A stretch of DNA of 64,000 nt, taken from the NCBI RefSeq assembly GCF_014648515.1, contig NZ_BMRG01000014.1, forward strand, positions 57,516-121,515, given 5' to 3'. A program made the translations under genes and the position numbers. This DNA is from Saccharothrix coeruleofusca (GTDB lineage Bacteria; Actinomycetota; Actinomycetes; Mycobacteriales; Pseudonocardiaceae). Under the pieces are notes generated by a model. That model searched no databases, was not told where the DNA came from, and saw only the letters and a list, made by a program, of their open reading frames with translations. Shown here piece after piece: positions 24,282 through 33,740 of the stretch (within the stretch, counting starts at the first letter, position 1; every line of letters starts with the position of its first letter).

Positions 24282-25469
24282 ATGGAACCCTCGAGCCTGC
24301 TCGATCTCTTCCAGCCGGAGTGGTCCAACGACCCCTATGCGCTCTATCGGGTGCTGCGTGACCGCGGTCCCGTGCTGTGGGACGACTACATGCGCACCTG
24401 GGTGGTGCTGAGCCACGAGCACGTGGCCGCGCTGTCCAAGCACGAACAGCTGTCCGGCGCCCGTATCGACGAGTTCCACCGGCAGCTGCCTGCGGAGTCC
24501 CAGGGCCGCATGGCGCCTCTCGCGAAGGCGTTGGCGGACATGATGTTGTTCAACGAGCCGCCACGGCACACCAGGCTGCGCAAGCTGATCCGTCCCGGTC
24601 TCACCCCCAGGCTGATCCGGTCGATGCGCGAGGAGATCCTCGCGGTCACCACCGATCTGCTCGACCGCGCCGGTTCCGCCCTGGACGTGATCGGCGACCT
24701 GTCGGAACCCCTGTCCCGAACTGTGATCGCCCGCATCGCCGGTGTCGGTCCCGACGCCGTGCACCTGCTGGAGGACTGGCAGGGCCTGCTGCACGAGTTC
24801 TTCACGCAGTCCAGCGCACAGACCCGGCGCATCCAGGAGTTGCGCGAGGCGTTCGACGAGAACTCGCGGCGGCGCCGCGCGGGCACCAGCGACGACCTGT
24901 TCAGCGAGATCATCAGTGACCAGCTGCAACGCGACTCATTCACCGACGACGAGGTGTTCGCGAACTTCCTGCTGCTGATCGACGCAGGCCAGGCGACCAC
25001 CACGCACATGATCGGCAACGCCGTGCTCGCCCTGCTGCGCGACCCCGCGCAGCTCGCGTTGCTGCGCGCCGATCCCTCGCTGACGCGCAACGCCGTGGAC
25101 GAGCTGATCCGGTACGACAGCTCAGTGCAGTTCACGACGAGGATGGCGCTCGACGACTTCACCGTGGCCGGGCAGCGGATCAGCCGGGGCGACTCGGTGA
25201 CGCTCGTGCTCGGCGCGGGCAACCGAGACCCGTTGCGCTACCCCGATCCCGACCGGCTCGACGTGACCAGGAAGGCGAGCGACCACCTGAGCTTCGGGCA
25301 CGGCGTCCACTACTGCCTGGGCGCCTCGCTGGCTGTTGCCGAGATGGAGATCGCGCTGTCCGAGCTGATCACCCGCTACCCGCGACTGGAGCTCGTCAAC
25401 GACGATCCGGACTGGATGGACAGCATCAACTTCCGCTTCCTCAAGACCCTGCCCGTGACGTGCGGCTGA
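24282..25469 (+). CDS. Cytochrome P450
   Basis: Soluble bacterial P450 of 395 residues. K-helix ELIRY (ExxR), and the heme-binding loop HLSFGHGVHYCLGASLAVAE with Cys near residue 345. The I-helix reads LLIDAGQATTTHM: AGQATT replaces the usual AGx[D/E]TT, so the acid of the proton relay is missing, as in some carrier-bound-substrate or ring-coupling P450s. C-terminus INFRFLKTLPVTCG is compatible with tailoring P450s. It stands alone on the plus strand, divergent from the oxygenase run. Substrate unknown; a peptide or an amino acid bound to the NRPS is plausible. Confidence 0.92.
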   Translation: MEPSSLLDLFQPEWSNDPYALYRVLRDRGPVLWDDYMRTWVVLSHEHVAALSKHEQLSGARIDEFHRQLPAESQGRMAPLAKALADMMLFNEPPRHTRLRKLIRPGLTPRLIRSMREEILAVTTDLLDRAGSALDVIGDLSEPLSRTVIARIAGVGPDAVHLLEDWQGLLHEFFTQSSAQTRRIQELREAFDENSRRRRAGTSDDLFSEIISDQLQRDSFTDDEVFANFLLLIDAGQATTTHMIGNAVLALLRDPAQLALLRADPSLTRNAVDELIRYDSSVQFTTRMALDDFTVAGQRISRGDSVTLVLGAGNRDPLRYPDPDRLDVTRKASDHLSFGHGVHYCLGASLAVAEMEIALSELITRYPRLELVNDDPDWMDSINFRFLKTLPVTCG

Positions 25470-25509
25470 CGACTGCCGGCGTGGCGCCGGACGCCACGCC
25501 GGCCACGGG

Positions 25510-26181
25510 TCACCGGGTGCGGGGGTCGCGCAGGTAGGCCAGCACCGCGAGCACGCGCCGGTGGGTGTCCTTGCCCTGCGGCAGATCCAGCTTCGTCAGG
25601 ATCGACGCGATGTGCTTGGCCACCGCTGCCTCGCTGACGAACATCGCCGCGGCGATCGCGCCGTTGGCCCGGCCCTCCGCCATGAGCCCGAGCACCTCGA
25701 GCTCCCTCGGCGTCAGCCGGTCCAGCGGTTGTTTCGTCTGCGACACCAGCTGCCGCACCACTTCCGGGTCGATCACCGTGCCGCCCTCCGCGACCCGGCT
25801 CACGGCGTCGGCGAACTGCGCCACGTCACCGACCCGGTCCTTGAGCAGATAACCGATGCCCGCGCCGCGGTCGGAGTCGAGCAGTTCGGCGGCGTAGGTC
25901 TGCTCGACGTACTGCGACAGCACGAGAACCGGCAGGCCAGGCTGCGCGCGGCGCAGCTTCAGCGCCGCCTGCATGCCCTCGTCGGTGAAGGTCGGCGGCA
26001 TGCGCACGTCGGTGACCACGATGTCCGCAGAACCCGGAGGCACGGCCTCCAGCAGGGCGTCCGGATCACCCACCGAGGCGACCACGGTGTGGCCGAACCG
26101 TTGCAGCAGGCCCACAAGCCCTTCTCTCAGTAGCACCGCGTCATCGGCGATGGCTACTCGGAGGTGACGGTCTGCAGGCAC
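25510..26181 (-). CDS. NarL/LuxR-type response regulator
   Basis: 223 residues. Receiver domain with IADD pocket, Asp58 in DIVVTDVRMPP, Lys in YLLKDRVGD; LuxR HTH DRLTPRELEVLGLMAEGRAN and SEAAVAKHIASILTKLDL. GTG 26181 lies inside the last 28 bases of the kinase gene, so the pair is translationally coupled. Divergently placed ABC exporter genes at 27459-30625 are the probable targets, as is common for such regulators. Confidence 0.92.
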   Translation of the reverse strand: MPADRHLRVAIADDAVLLREGLVGLLQRFGHTVVASVGDPDALLEAVPPGSADIVVTDVRMPPTFTDEGMQAALKLRRAQPGLPVLVLSQYVEQTYAAELLDSDRGAGIGYLLKDRVGDVAQFADAVSRVAEGGTVIDPEVVRQLVSQTKQPLDRLTPRELEVLGLMAEGRANGAIAAAMFVSEAAVAKHIASILTKLDLPQGKDTHRRVLAVLAYLRDPRTR

Positions 26182-27350
26182 GGGATCTCCACTCGAAGCA
26201 GGGTCGGCCCACCGGCCGGACTCGATATCGACAGTGTGCCGTCCACGACGGCGAGGCGGTCGGCCAGCCCCTGCAGGCCGCTGCCGCCGTTGATGTCCGC
26301 GCCGCCGACCCCGTCGTCGACGATCTCGATCACCAGCAGTTCGCCGGACTTCGAGCCGCGCACCATGGCCTTAGCCGCACCGCTGTGCTTGGCGACGTTG
26401 GTGAGCGCCTCGGACACGACGTAGTATGCCGCGACCTCGATGGTGGCGGGAAATCGTTCGTCCAGGACGAAATCAACGTCGACGGGGACGGTCGAGCGGC
26501 CCGCCACGTCGCGGATGGCGGCGCCCAGGCCGCGGTCGGTCAGCACCTGCGGGTAGATGCCGCGAATCAGTTCGCGCAGCTCCGTCAACGCGAGCTTCGC
26601 CAGCTCGTGCGCCTCCTCCAGATCCCTGCGCAACGGTCCGTCCGGCGCGTCCATCGAGGCCAAACCGAGCTTCATGCTGAGCGCCACCAGCCGTTGCTGC
26701 GCGCCGTCGTGCAGATCCCGTTCGATGCGCCGCCGTTCCGCCTCGAACGCGTCGACGAGCCGCGCACGGGACTGCACGACTTCACCGAGCGTCACCTTGG
26801 GTGGCGCCAGGATCGCCCTGGCCACCACGGCCCGTGCACCCGCCCACGCCGTGATCGGGTAGGCGGCGACGGGAATGAGCATGAGGCCGCCCGCCGCGAA
26901 GGTGTAGGCGATCGCGGGCACGACGGTCGGCTGCAGCGGCGCGGTCAGCAACGCGGCAGGCACGCCCAGGGCGACGGCCACGACGCCCAGGTCCATCCAC
27001 CACAGCGCCAGCAACGAACCGAGCGCATATCCGAGTTCGCGAACGGTCACGCGGCCGTGGCGCATTCTGCGCGCATCACCGGCCAGGTCTAAATCCACCA
27101 GCCGCGTTCTGAACAATTCGAAATGCGGAGCGACGAGCCAGCAGAACAACAGTGCGAACACCACCGCGGCACCGACCGCGACACCGGTGGGCAATGCGGT
27201 ATCGACCACCGCGGCGGCCACCACGGTGAGCGCGACGGAGCCCAGCACGGCACTCGACAACAGGTAGGCGATGGACCTCCAAGGCCACCCTGACGTGAGG
27301 AAACTCAGTGGTCTCTTGGCTAGCGCGGTGAGCGCGGTGCGATCGGACAC
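26154..27350 (-). CDS. Sensor histidine kinase
   Basis: 398 residues. Four or more hydrophobic helices in the first 180 residues (SVALTVVAAAVVDTALPTGV; AVVFALLFCWLVAPH; VGVPAALLTAPL-like region) indicate a membrane sensor with short loops. The kinase core has AERRRIERDLHDGAQQRLVA (phospho-His in DLHDG), LTELRELIRGIYPQVL, and ATP-lid glycines VGGADINGGSGLQGLADR. GTG start at 27350. Partner of the overlapping response regulator. Sensors with this topology next to MacB/FtsX exporters often respond to cell-envelope-active compounds. Confidence 0.9.
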   Translation of the reverse strand: MSDRTALTALAKRPLSFLTSGWPWRSIAYLLSSAVLGSVALTVVAAAVVDTALPTGVAVGAAVVFALLFCWLVAPHFELFRTRLVDLDLAGDARRMRHGRVTVRELGYALGSLLALWWMDLGVVAVALGVPAALLTAPLQPTVVPAIAYTFAAGGLMLIPVAAYPITAWAGARAVVARAILAPPKVTLGEVVQSRARLVDAFEAERRRIERDLHDGAQQRLVALSMKLGLASMDAPDGPLRRDLEEAHELAKLALTELRELIRGIYPQVLTDRGLGAAIRDVAGRSTVPVDVDFVLDERFPATIEVAAYYVVSEALTNVAKHSGAAKAMVRGSKSGELLVIEIVDDGVGGADINGGSGLQGLADRLAVVDGTLSISSPAGGPTLLRVEIPCLQTVTSE

Positions 27351-27458
27351 GCATCGACAGTAGCGGCCCGGCGCCGTACGACGGTAGTGCTGGGTATACC
27401 CCGGAATGTCGTTTCAGCACGATTGCTGGTGGCCCCGCCAGCCGGTTGAATTTGTGCC

Positions 27459-28202
27459 ATGCCAACGACAGACAGCGTCCAAATGTGGTCAGTCTCCAAG
27501 GTTTACGGTTCCGGAGCGCAGTCGGTGACTGCCCTGAACAACATGACGACCTCCTTCCGGGCAGGCACCTTCACCGCGGTGATGGGGCCGTCTGGTTCGG
27601 GCAAGTCGACCCTGCTGCACTGCGCCGCCGGCCTCGACCGACCCACCAGCGGAAAGATCCTCGTCGGTGATGTCGACCTGAGCACCCTCGACGAGACGCA
27701 GCTGACCCTGCTGCGCCGCGATCGCATCGGGTTCGTCTTCCAGTCCTTCAACCTCGTCTCGGCGCTGACCGCGGAGCAGAACGTGGCGCTGCCGGGCCGC
27801 CTGGCAGGCAAGGCGCCCAGCCGCGAACAGGTCAACGCCGCGCTCGCCGAGGTCGGTCTCGCCCGGCGCGGCGGCCACCGGCCCAGCGAGCTCTCCGGCG
27901 GTGAGCAGCAACGCGTCGCCGTCGCCAGGGCCCTGATCAGCAGGCCCGCCGCCGTGTTCGCGGACGAGCCGACCGGTGCGCTCGACACCAAGACCTCCCG
28001 CGACGTCCTCGCGCTTCTGCGCAACATCGTCGACCGCCACCAGCAGACCGTGATCATGGTGACCCACGACCCCTCCGCCGCCGCGTACGCCGACCGCGTC
28101 CTGCTGATGGCCGACGGGCGGGTCACCGACGAGCTCTACGGCCCGTTCACGGCCGAGTCCATCGCCACCGCCATGGCGAACCGTCAGGAGCAGCCGTGCT
28201 GA
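27459..28202 (+). CDS. ABC transporter ATP-binding protein (MacB/LolD type)
   Basis: 247 residues. Walker A GPSGSGKSTLL, Q-loop FVFQSFNLVS, ABC signature ELSGGEQQRVAVARAL, Walker B AAVFADEPTGALD and switch His MVTHDPSAA. It energises the FtsX-type permease, whose GTG start (28196) overlaps the stop. Divergent from the two-component genes with a ~108-base promoter gap. Role by family: export or extraction of hydrophobic/lipopeptide-like compounds from the membrane; may provide self-protection. Confidence 0.93.
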   Translation: MPTTDSVQMWSVSKVYGSGAQSVTALNNMTTSFRAGTFTAVMGPSGSGKSTLLHCAAGLDRPTSGKILVGDVDLSTLDETQLTLLRRDRIGFVFQSFNLVSALTAEQNVALPGRLAGKAPSREQVNAALAEVGLARRGGHRPSELSGGEQQRVAVARALISRPAAVFADEPTGALDTKTSRDVLALLRNIVDRHQQTVIMVTHDPSAAAYADRVLLMADGRVTDELYGPFTAESIATAMANRQEQPC

Positions 28203-30625
28203 GCATCGCCACCCTCAAGTCCCGCTGGACCAGCTTCGCAGGCACCTTCGTCGCCGTTTTCCTGGGCGTGGCAATTCTTTCCATGACCGGCCTGGTGCTG
28301 ATGTCGGCCCAGCCGGAGATCCCCGAGCGGTACGCAGGCACCCAGGTCTACGCCCAGAGCGCCGCCGTCGGCCAGGAAGACGGCACGTTCACCGACACCA
28401 AGCCGTGGTCCCCGGAGCGGACCGCCGAACTGGTCAAGGCCTTCGAAGCCATCCCCGGCGTGCAGAAGGCCGTGCCGGACCGCAACTTCTACGCCCAGGC
28501 GGTCATCGACGGGAAGCCCGTCGGTGACCAGGACTCCGGTAACCCGCAGGGCCACTCGTGGTCCAGCGCGGCACTCGCGCCGTACTCGATCAGCGAGGGC
28601 AACCCACCGAGCAAGCAGGACGACGTGGTCGTCGAGAAGTCCCTGGGGGTCTCCCCCGGCTCGAAGATCTCGTTGCTCACCGGCGACGGTCCGAAGGACT
28701 TCACCGTCACCGGAACGGTTGACGCGCCTGGTTTCTACGTCACCGACGCGACCGCGGCCAAGCTGGCCAGCGGTGTGCGGATCATCGGTCTCGTGACGGC
28801 ACCGGACGCCGACCTCGCTGCCGTGGAATCCGCGGCCAAGGCCGCTCAGGGCACGGACGGCCGAGTCCTCGCCGGTGCCGCACGCACCGGACTCGAACTG
28901 AAGGGTGACGAGCGGGTCCGCTGGATCGGGCAGCAGATCCTGGTCGCGATGGGCAGCCTCGGCGGCTTCGTCTCGATCTTCGTCGTCGCCTCGACGTTCG
29001 CGTTCAGCGTCGTGCAGCGCCGCCGGGAACTGGGGTTGCTCCGCACGATCGGCGCCACGCCGAAGCAGGTCAAGCGAATGATGTTCGGTGAGGCCATCGC
29101 CATCGGCGTGGTGGCGGGCATCGCGGGTATGATCCTGGGCACCGCCATGGCACCTTTGCTGGGCAACCTCCTGGTCTCGGCGGGTCTGCAGCCGGCGAAC
29201 TTCGCGGTGAAGACGCAGGCCGCTCCTCTGCTGGGATCGTTCGTCGCCGGTCTGGCCGTCGCTGTCGCCGGTGTCTGGGCGGCGGGTCGACGCGCCTCGC
29301 AGATCCGTCCGCTGGAAGCGTTGCGTGAGGCCGCGGTCGACAAGAAGCCGATGACCCGTGCTCGCTGGATCGCCGGTGGTGCGGTCTCGGGCATCGGTGT
29401 CCTGCTGCTGCTGGTCACCATGCTGTCCTCGTCCGAGGACATGATCACCAACGCGCTCTACTCGGCGATGGCGCTGATCGTGGGCATGACCCTGCTCGCA
29501 CCGGTGATCATCCCGCCGGTCGTCCGGACGTTCACCCTGCCGCTCGCCAGGCGCGACGGCGCGGTCGGCATGCTGGTCCGCGAGGGTTCTCTGGCCGCGG
29601 TGCGGCGCACCGCCTCCACTGCGGCTCCGGTGCTGGTCACGGTCGGCCTCGCGGTGCTCATCGCCGGCATGTTCGAGACCAGGGCGAGTGGGTACGCACT
29701 GGACGAGGCGGTGTCGACGCGAGCCGACTCCGTGGTGGTCCCGCAGGGCACGCCCGGCCTGAGCGCGGCGGCGGTGCAGGCGATCCCCGGCACCTCGTTG
29801 CTGCCGACCGAGCTCTACGGTCCGGAGGCTTCGCACTTCGGCGCGATCGGTGTCACGCCGGAGGAGTTCACCAAGGCACGCAGCAGGCTCACCGTTCTCT
29901 CCGGTTCCCTCGACGACCTCAAGGGCAGCGAGAGCGTGGTGCTCAACGAGTCCACGGCGAAGCGGCTGAACGTCCAGACCGGACAATCCACCCCGCTCAC
30001 GTTCGAGGACGGCAAGACGGTCGACTTGAAGGTGGTCGCGGTGATCACGGACAATTCGGCGGCCACACAGGCACTGCTGCCCCGCCAGACCGTCCGCGAG
30101 CACGACCCGTCCGCGCTCACCTCGGCGGTGTACATCGTCGGATCGGCTCCCTCGCAGATCGGTGCCGAGCTCGGCGCCGAGGTGATGGACATGGCCACGT
30201 ACGCCGCGGCGGTCGACGCCGAGGAGGACCGGCTGGTCCGGATCTTCATCATCATGCTCATCGGCATGTCGCTCGGCTACACCGCACTGGCGATCGCCAA
30301 CACGCTGATGATGGCCACGGCGGACCGCAAGCGCGACTTCGCGGTGCTGCGCCTGACCGGTGCCACCAACAGGCAGGTGCTGAAGACCGTCGCGGCGGAG
30401 TCCGTGCTGGTCGTCGGGATCGGTACCCTGCTGGGCTTGACGGTCGCGGTGATCGCACTGTTCGGCATCAAGACCGGACTGTCCCAGCAGCTCGGCACGA
30501 CGGTCTCCATGACGATGCCGTGGGGTGTGATCTTCTCAGTGGTCACGATCTGCCTCCTGCTGGCACTGATCGCCAGCGTGCTGCCCGCCAGGCTCGCGTT
30601 GCAGGCCGCCAGAGAGGCCAGGTGA
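28196..30625 (+). CDS. FtsX-type ABC transporter permease (two FtsX domains)
   Basis: 809 residues. One N-terminal helix (FVAVFLGVAILSMTGLVLM), an extracytoplasmic domain, then the first FtsX block of three helices (ISIFVVASTFAFSVVQRRRE-like; RELGLLRTIGATPKQVKRMM; IAIGVVAGIAGMILGTAMAP) and a second block at the C-terminus (FAVLRLTGATNRQVLKTVAA; VTICLLLALIASVLPARLAL). The LRTIGAT and LRLTGAT coupling helices mark both domains, so the protein corresponds to a fused dimer. Followed by a strong terminator hairpin. Confidence 0.92.
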   Translation: MLSIATLKSRWTSFAGTFVAVFLGVAILSMTGLVLMSAQPEIPERYAGTQVYAQSAAVGQEDGTFTDTKPWSPERTAELVKAFEAIPGVQKAVPDRNFYAQAVIDGKPVGDQDSGNPQGHSWSSAALAPYSISEGNPPSKQDDVVVEKSLGVSPGSKISLLTGDGPKDFTVTGTVDAPGFYVTDATAAKLASGVRIIGLVTAPDADLAAVESAAKAAQGTDGRVLAGAARTGLELKGDERVRWIGQQILVAMGSLGGFVSIFVVASTFAFSVVQRRRELGLLRTIGATPKQVKRMMFGEAIAIGVVAGIAGMILGTAMAPLLGNLLVSAGLQPANFAVKTQAAPLLGSFVAGLAVAVAGVWAAGRRASQIRPLEALREAAVDKKPMTRARWIAGGAVSGIGVLLLLVTMLSSSEDMITNALYSAMALIVGMTLLAPVIIPPVVRTFTLPLARRDGAVGMLVREGSLAAVRRTASTAAPVLVTVGLAVLIAGMFETRASGYALDEAVSTRADSVVVPQGTPGLSAAAVQAIPGTSLLPTELYGPEASHFGAIGVTPEEFTKARSRLTVLSGSLDDLKGSESVVLNESTAKRLNVQTGQSTPLTFEDGKTVDLKVVAVITDNSAATQALLPRQTVREHDPSALTSAVYIVGSAPSQIGAELGAEVMDMATYAAAVDAEEDRLVRIFIIMLIGMSLGYTALAIANTLMMATADRKRDFAVLRLTGATNRQVLKTVAAESVLVVGIGTLLGLTVAVIALFGIKTGLSQQLGTTVSMTMPWGVIFSVVTICLLLALIASVLPARLALQAAREAR

Positions 30626-30656
30626 CCCTCACCCCCCATGAGGTGCTCACCGACCG

Positions 30657-30701
30657 GGACCCGGCGCCGCGGAGGACTCCCCTCCTCGCGGCGCCGGGTC
30701 C
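30657..30701 (+). terminator. Strong hairpin terminator after the ABC exporter
   Basis: GGACCCGGCGCCGCG (30657-30671) pairs with CGCGGCGCCGGGTCC (30687-30701), extended by GAGGA/TCCTC with one bulge, then TTCGTGTTT. It closes the two-gene exporter transcript 32 bases beyond the stop. The stretch to 30835 shows no gene and presumably contains the promoter of the next operon. Confidence 0.8.
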
Positions 30702-30835
30702 TTCGTGTTTAAGCACGAACTGAATCGTGCGTCTACTTCGGACTGTTGAACGGCTTCTTTAACACCTGGATCAACTCCGTCAGCCGGTGCCAAACTCGCG
30801 ATCGACCACGTCAGGTTCCGCCTGGGGGAGCACTC

Positions 30836-33565
30836 GTGTCCTATCTGGGTTTTCCGCGGCTCAACTTCGCCGGCACGTTCCAGTCCGACATCTGCACGGT
30901 GAACAACATCCCGCCGTACTACGACAACAACATGTTCGAGCCGCGGTTCCAGTGGCGGATGAGCATGCCCGACTACAACGGCCTGTGGCATCCCAAGGGC
31001 AGCAACGCGATCAGACTGACCGACCTGCGGATCACCAGCGGCAGTCTGCCGGACGGGACGCTGCTGACCACCAGGGCGCAGGACCCCCTCGTCGGCTGCC
31101 GAGTCACCGACGACGACCTGCGCGCGCACGGCAAGTTCGTCGACCTCGACCCGCAGAACCAGATGGTGTCCGAGCTGTACGGCCTGCGGATGCGCATCCT
31201 CGACAGCGAGGGCAACGAGGTGCTGCGCGGCGACTTCGCCCCCTCCCCCGTGGATGACGTGTGGTTGCGAGCCCGGCTTCCGTCCGGCCGCGGCGACCCC
31301 TCGGGCAGCTACCAGTCCGTCCTCACCGGGCTGGTGTGGGGCGAGGTCCGATCACCCGCCCTGCAGGCGATCCGCGCAACGACCACCGACGACGTGCTGT
31401 CCGTCAAACTCGTCATGGACAGCGTCGAGGACGGCGTCGAGCACTGGCCGGACAACGTGACCTACGGCAGGCTCGTCGGTTCGATCGGCCCGCACCTGGC
31501 CGGTGAACCCTGCCAGTTCGTCGCCGGACGGCGCCTGCGCAAGACCGCCGGCAGCCCGCTCAACCCCGCCCCGTGCCGGGTGGACGAGGCCGCGTCGGCG
31601 GTGTTCGTCGATCTGGGCAACAGCACCCCGACGACTGCGCGCGGCGGACCGCTCGTCGACCTGGGCCCGCTCAATCTCGTGGCACGGGGTGGAGACCCGG
31701 TGGTGCTGGCGCCGCTGACCGGCACCGAACCGGCCGCGTACGAGCGCACCGCGGGCATCGCGGTCGCCAAGCTCACTCGAGAACAGCTCGAGATCGCGAA
31801 GAAGACCCCTCTCGCGATCCGCAAGGCGGGCACCGGCGAGACCCTGCTCGCCGAGAACGCCGACGCGACCTACCTGCGCTGCGAGCAGGTCGTCTTCCGC
31901 TTGCACCCCGGCAAGTCGCAGGCGACCGCCACCACCGTCGTGCACGCCACGAAGTTCGGCGGACCCGCCGCCGGGGTCGAGGTATTCCTGGGCACAGGCA
32001 AGGAGCCCGCAGCGTTCGGCTACCCGGAGAAGGTGACGACCGGGGCCGACGGCAGAGCGCTGATCTCGTTGAGCGGCGAGGACCCCGGCAACCCGCGCAA
32101 ATGGGTCGACGGCGTGGCCGTCGAGTGCCCCTACGGCTTCACGGCCAACGGACAGGAGCCGGAGGGGCAGCTCGCGGTGCGCATCTTCGACCCGTGCCCG
32201 CGCCCGGCGAAGCCGACCTGGGTTCGCGACGTTCAACCGATCCTCCAGCAGTACTCGAACCTCTACCCCTCCATGAACGCCATCCTGGATCTCGGCAACT
32301 ACAACCACGTCATCCGGCACCAGACCTACATCCGGCGGACCATGCTGGCACCACCGGAATCGCCGAACCACATGCCGGTCACGCGTGATCTCTCACCAGG
32401 AAGGCGTGACATGATCGTCGAGTGGCTGGACACCAAGCCGGCTCCACCGATCCTCGAGATCGAGACCGTCGAGGACCTCCGCGGCGCGCTGCAGCAGGCG
32501 CTGCTGGTGGAGCTGGCGACGATCCCACCGTACCTCGCGACGCTGTTTTCGATCAAACCCGGCCATAACGTGAAGATCGCCGAGCTGATCCGCGGTGTCG
32601 TGATCGAGGAGATGCAGCACCTGGCCCAGGTGTGCAACATCCTCAACGCGGTCGGCGGCAAGCCGCAGATCGGCAGGCCGGCGCTCGTGCCGACCTACCC
32701 CGGCAAGCTGCCTGGACCGGTCATGCCGGACGTCGTCGTGCGGTTGCGCCGCCTGTCGATCGAGCACGTCCGCAACTGCTTCATGGCGATCGAGCAGCCC
32801 GACCACCCGACCGTCGACGGCAAGGAGTTCAAGGGCGCGGTCATCAAGCCGGAGAACGTCCAGCTAGACAACGCGGGAAACGTGAAATCGGTGCCCGCGA
32901 GTGACATCCGCGCGCTTGAGGACTGGTTCAACAAGGCCGAGTACACGCCGATGACGATCGGCTGGTTCTACGACCGGATCGCACGCGGCATCTCGAAGCT
33001 GGACCGCGAGGGCCAGCTCTTCACCGGTGACCCGAACCTGCAGGTGAGCTGGCCGGACGCGCCGGGCGTGCTCTACCGCGTCACGGACAAGAGGTCCGCG
33101 CTGCTCGCGATCTACCAGATCGTCGAGCAGGGCGAGGGCAGCCCGCACGACCTCGACGGCGACGACCTCGCCGATCCGGACGAACTGGGCCACTACTACC
33201 GGTTCGCCGAGATCGTCGAGGGCCGTCAGCTCGTGCGCACCCCCAGCGGGGAGTGGAAGTACGAGGGGCCGGAGATCCCGTTCGACCCCGAGGGCGTCTA
33301 CCAGGTGGTGGACGACGCCGACACGTTCCGGCTCCCGGCGGGCGGCCAGCCGCGCCGGGCGTCCGAGGCCTGCGACGAGTCGTACACGAACCTGCTCACC
33401 GCGCTCAACCGGTTGTTCAACGGCCACCCGGAGGAGTTCGACAACACGGTCGGCCTGATGTACCAGATCCAGTTGCAGGCCAAGGCCCTGTACGACACTC
33501 CGGCCCCGACCGAGGCGGACGCCGTGCTCGGTCCCGCCTTCCAATCCCCCGGCCTGCGCTTCTAG
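30836..33565 (+). CDS. VioB/RebD-like protein with C-terminal ferritin-like domain
   Basis: About 909 residues. The N-terminus SYLGFPRLNFAGTFQSDICT is the hallmark of VioB/RebD/StaD relatives; the middle (~120-480) is a beta-rich region. The C-terminal part from about residue 550 (LQQALLVELATIPPYLATLF; VIEEMQHLAQVCNILNAVGG) is the ferritin-like domain of the iminophenyl-pyruvate dimer synthase family, with EExxH metal or heme ligands. VioB and RebD join two amino-acid-derived imines; no tryptophan oxidase partner (VioA/RebO) is visible here, so the reaction must differ or the gene is for another coupling. GTG 30836 has GGGGGAG upstream; an N-terminal extension to 30746 is not homologous. First gene of the precursor operon. 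Confidence 0.75.
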   Translation: MSYLGFPRLNFAGTFQSDICTVNNIPPYYDNNMFEPRFQWRMSMPDYNGLWHPKGSNAIRLTDLRITSGSLPDGTLLTTRAQDPLVGCRVTDDDLRAHGKFVDLDPQNQMVSELYGLRMRILDSEGNEVLRGDFAPSPVDDVWLRARLPSGRGDPSGSYQSVLTGLVWGEVRSPALQAIRATTTDDVLSVKLVMDSVEDGVEHWPDNVTYGRLVGSIGPHLAGEPCQFVAGRRLRKTAGSPLNPAPCRVDEAASAVFVDLGNSTPTTARGGPLVDLGPLNLVARGGDPVVLAPLTGTEPAAYERTAGIAVAKLTREQLEIAKKTPLAIRKAGTGETLLAENADATYLRCEQVVFRLHPGKSQATATTVVHATKFGGPAAGVEVFLGTGKEPAAFGYPEKVTTGADGRALISLSGEDPGNPRKWVDGVAVECPYGFTANGQEPEGQLAVRIFDPCPRPAKPTWVRDVQPILQQYSNLYPSMNAILDLGNYNHVIRHQTYIRRTMLAPPESPNHMPVTRDLSPGRRDMIVEWLDTKPAPPILEIETVEDLRGALQQALLVELATIPPYLATLFSIKPGHNVKIAELIRGVVIEEMQHLAQVCNILNAVGGKPQIGRPALVPTYPGKLPGPVMPDVVVRLRRLSIEHVRNCFMAIEQPDHPTVDGKEFKGAVIKPENVQLDNAGNVKSVPASDIRALEDWFNKAEYTPMTIGWFYDRIARGISKLDREGQLFTGDPNLQVSWPDAPGVLYRVTDKRSALLAIYQIVEQGEGSPHDLDGDDLADPDELGHYYRFAEIVEGRQLVRTPSGEWKYEGPEIPFDPEGVYQVVDDADTFRLPAGGQPRRASEACDESYTNLLTALNRLFNGHPEEFDNTVGLMYQIQLQAKALYDTPAPTEADAVLGPAFQSPGLRF

Positions 33566-33740
33566 TGCCGTGACCGGCAGCGTTGCCCCGTGCTGGGCGG
33601 CGTCGGCCGTCGTTCACCGCACCGGCACCAGCCGGTCGCTCGTCGAAGGTCTTCCCGGTCTCGTGAGGGGCCGTCGGCATCCCTTCCGCTCACCGGATTC
33701 GTCTTCTGGGTCGCATCGTGCCCACTCCATGGGGGAGCAA

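Noticed and set aside
28184-30103. 639-codon minus-strand frame opposite the FtsX permease
   Set aside because: Asp/Arg/Gly-rich shadow of a clearly real membrane protein; no motifs.
30836-33565. Calling a violacein or rebeccamycin-type bisindole pathway
   Set aside because: Only the VioB/RebD-like protein is present; no tryptophan oxidase, VioC/D/E or halogenase genes are seen.
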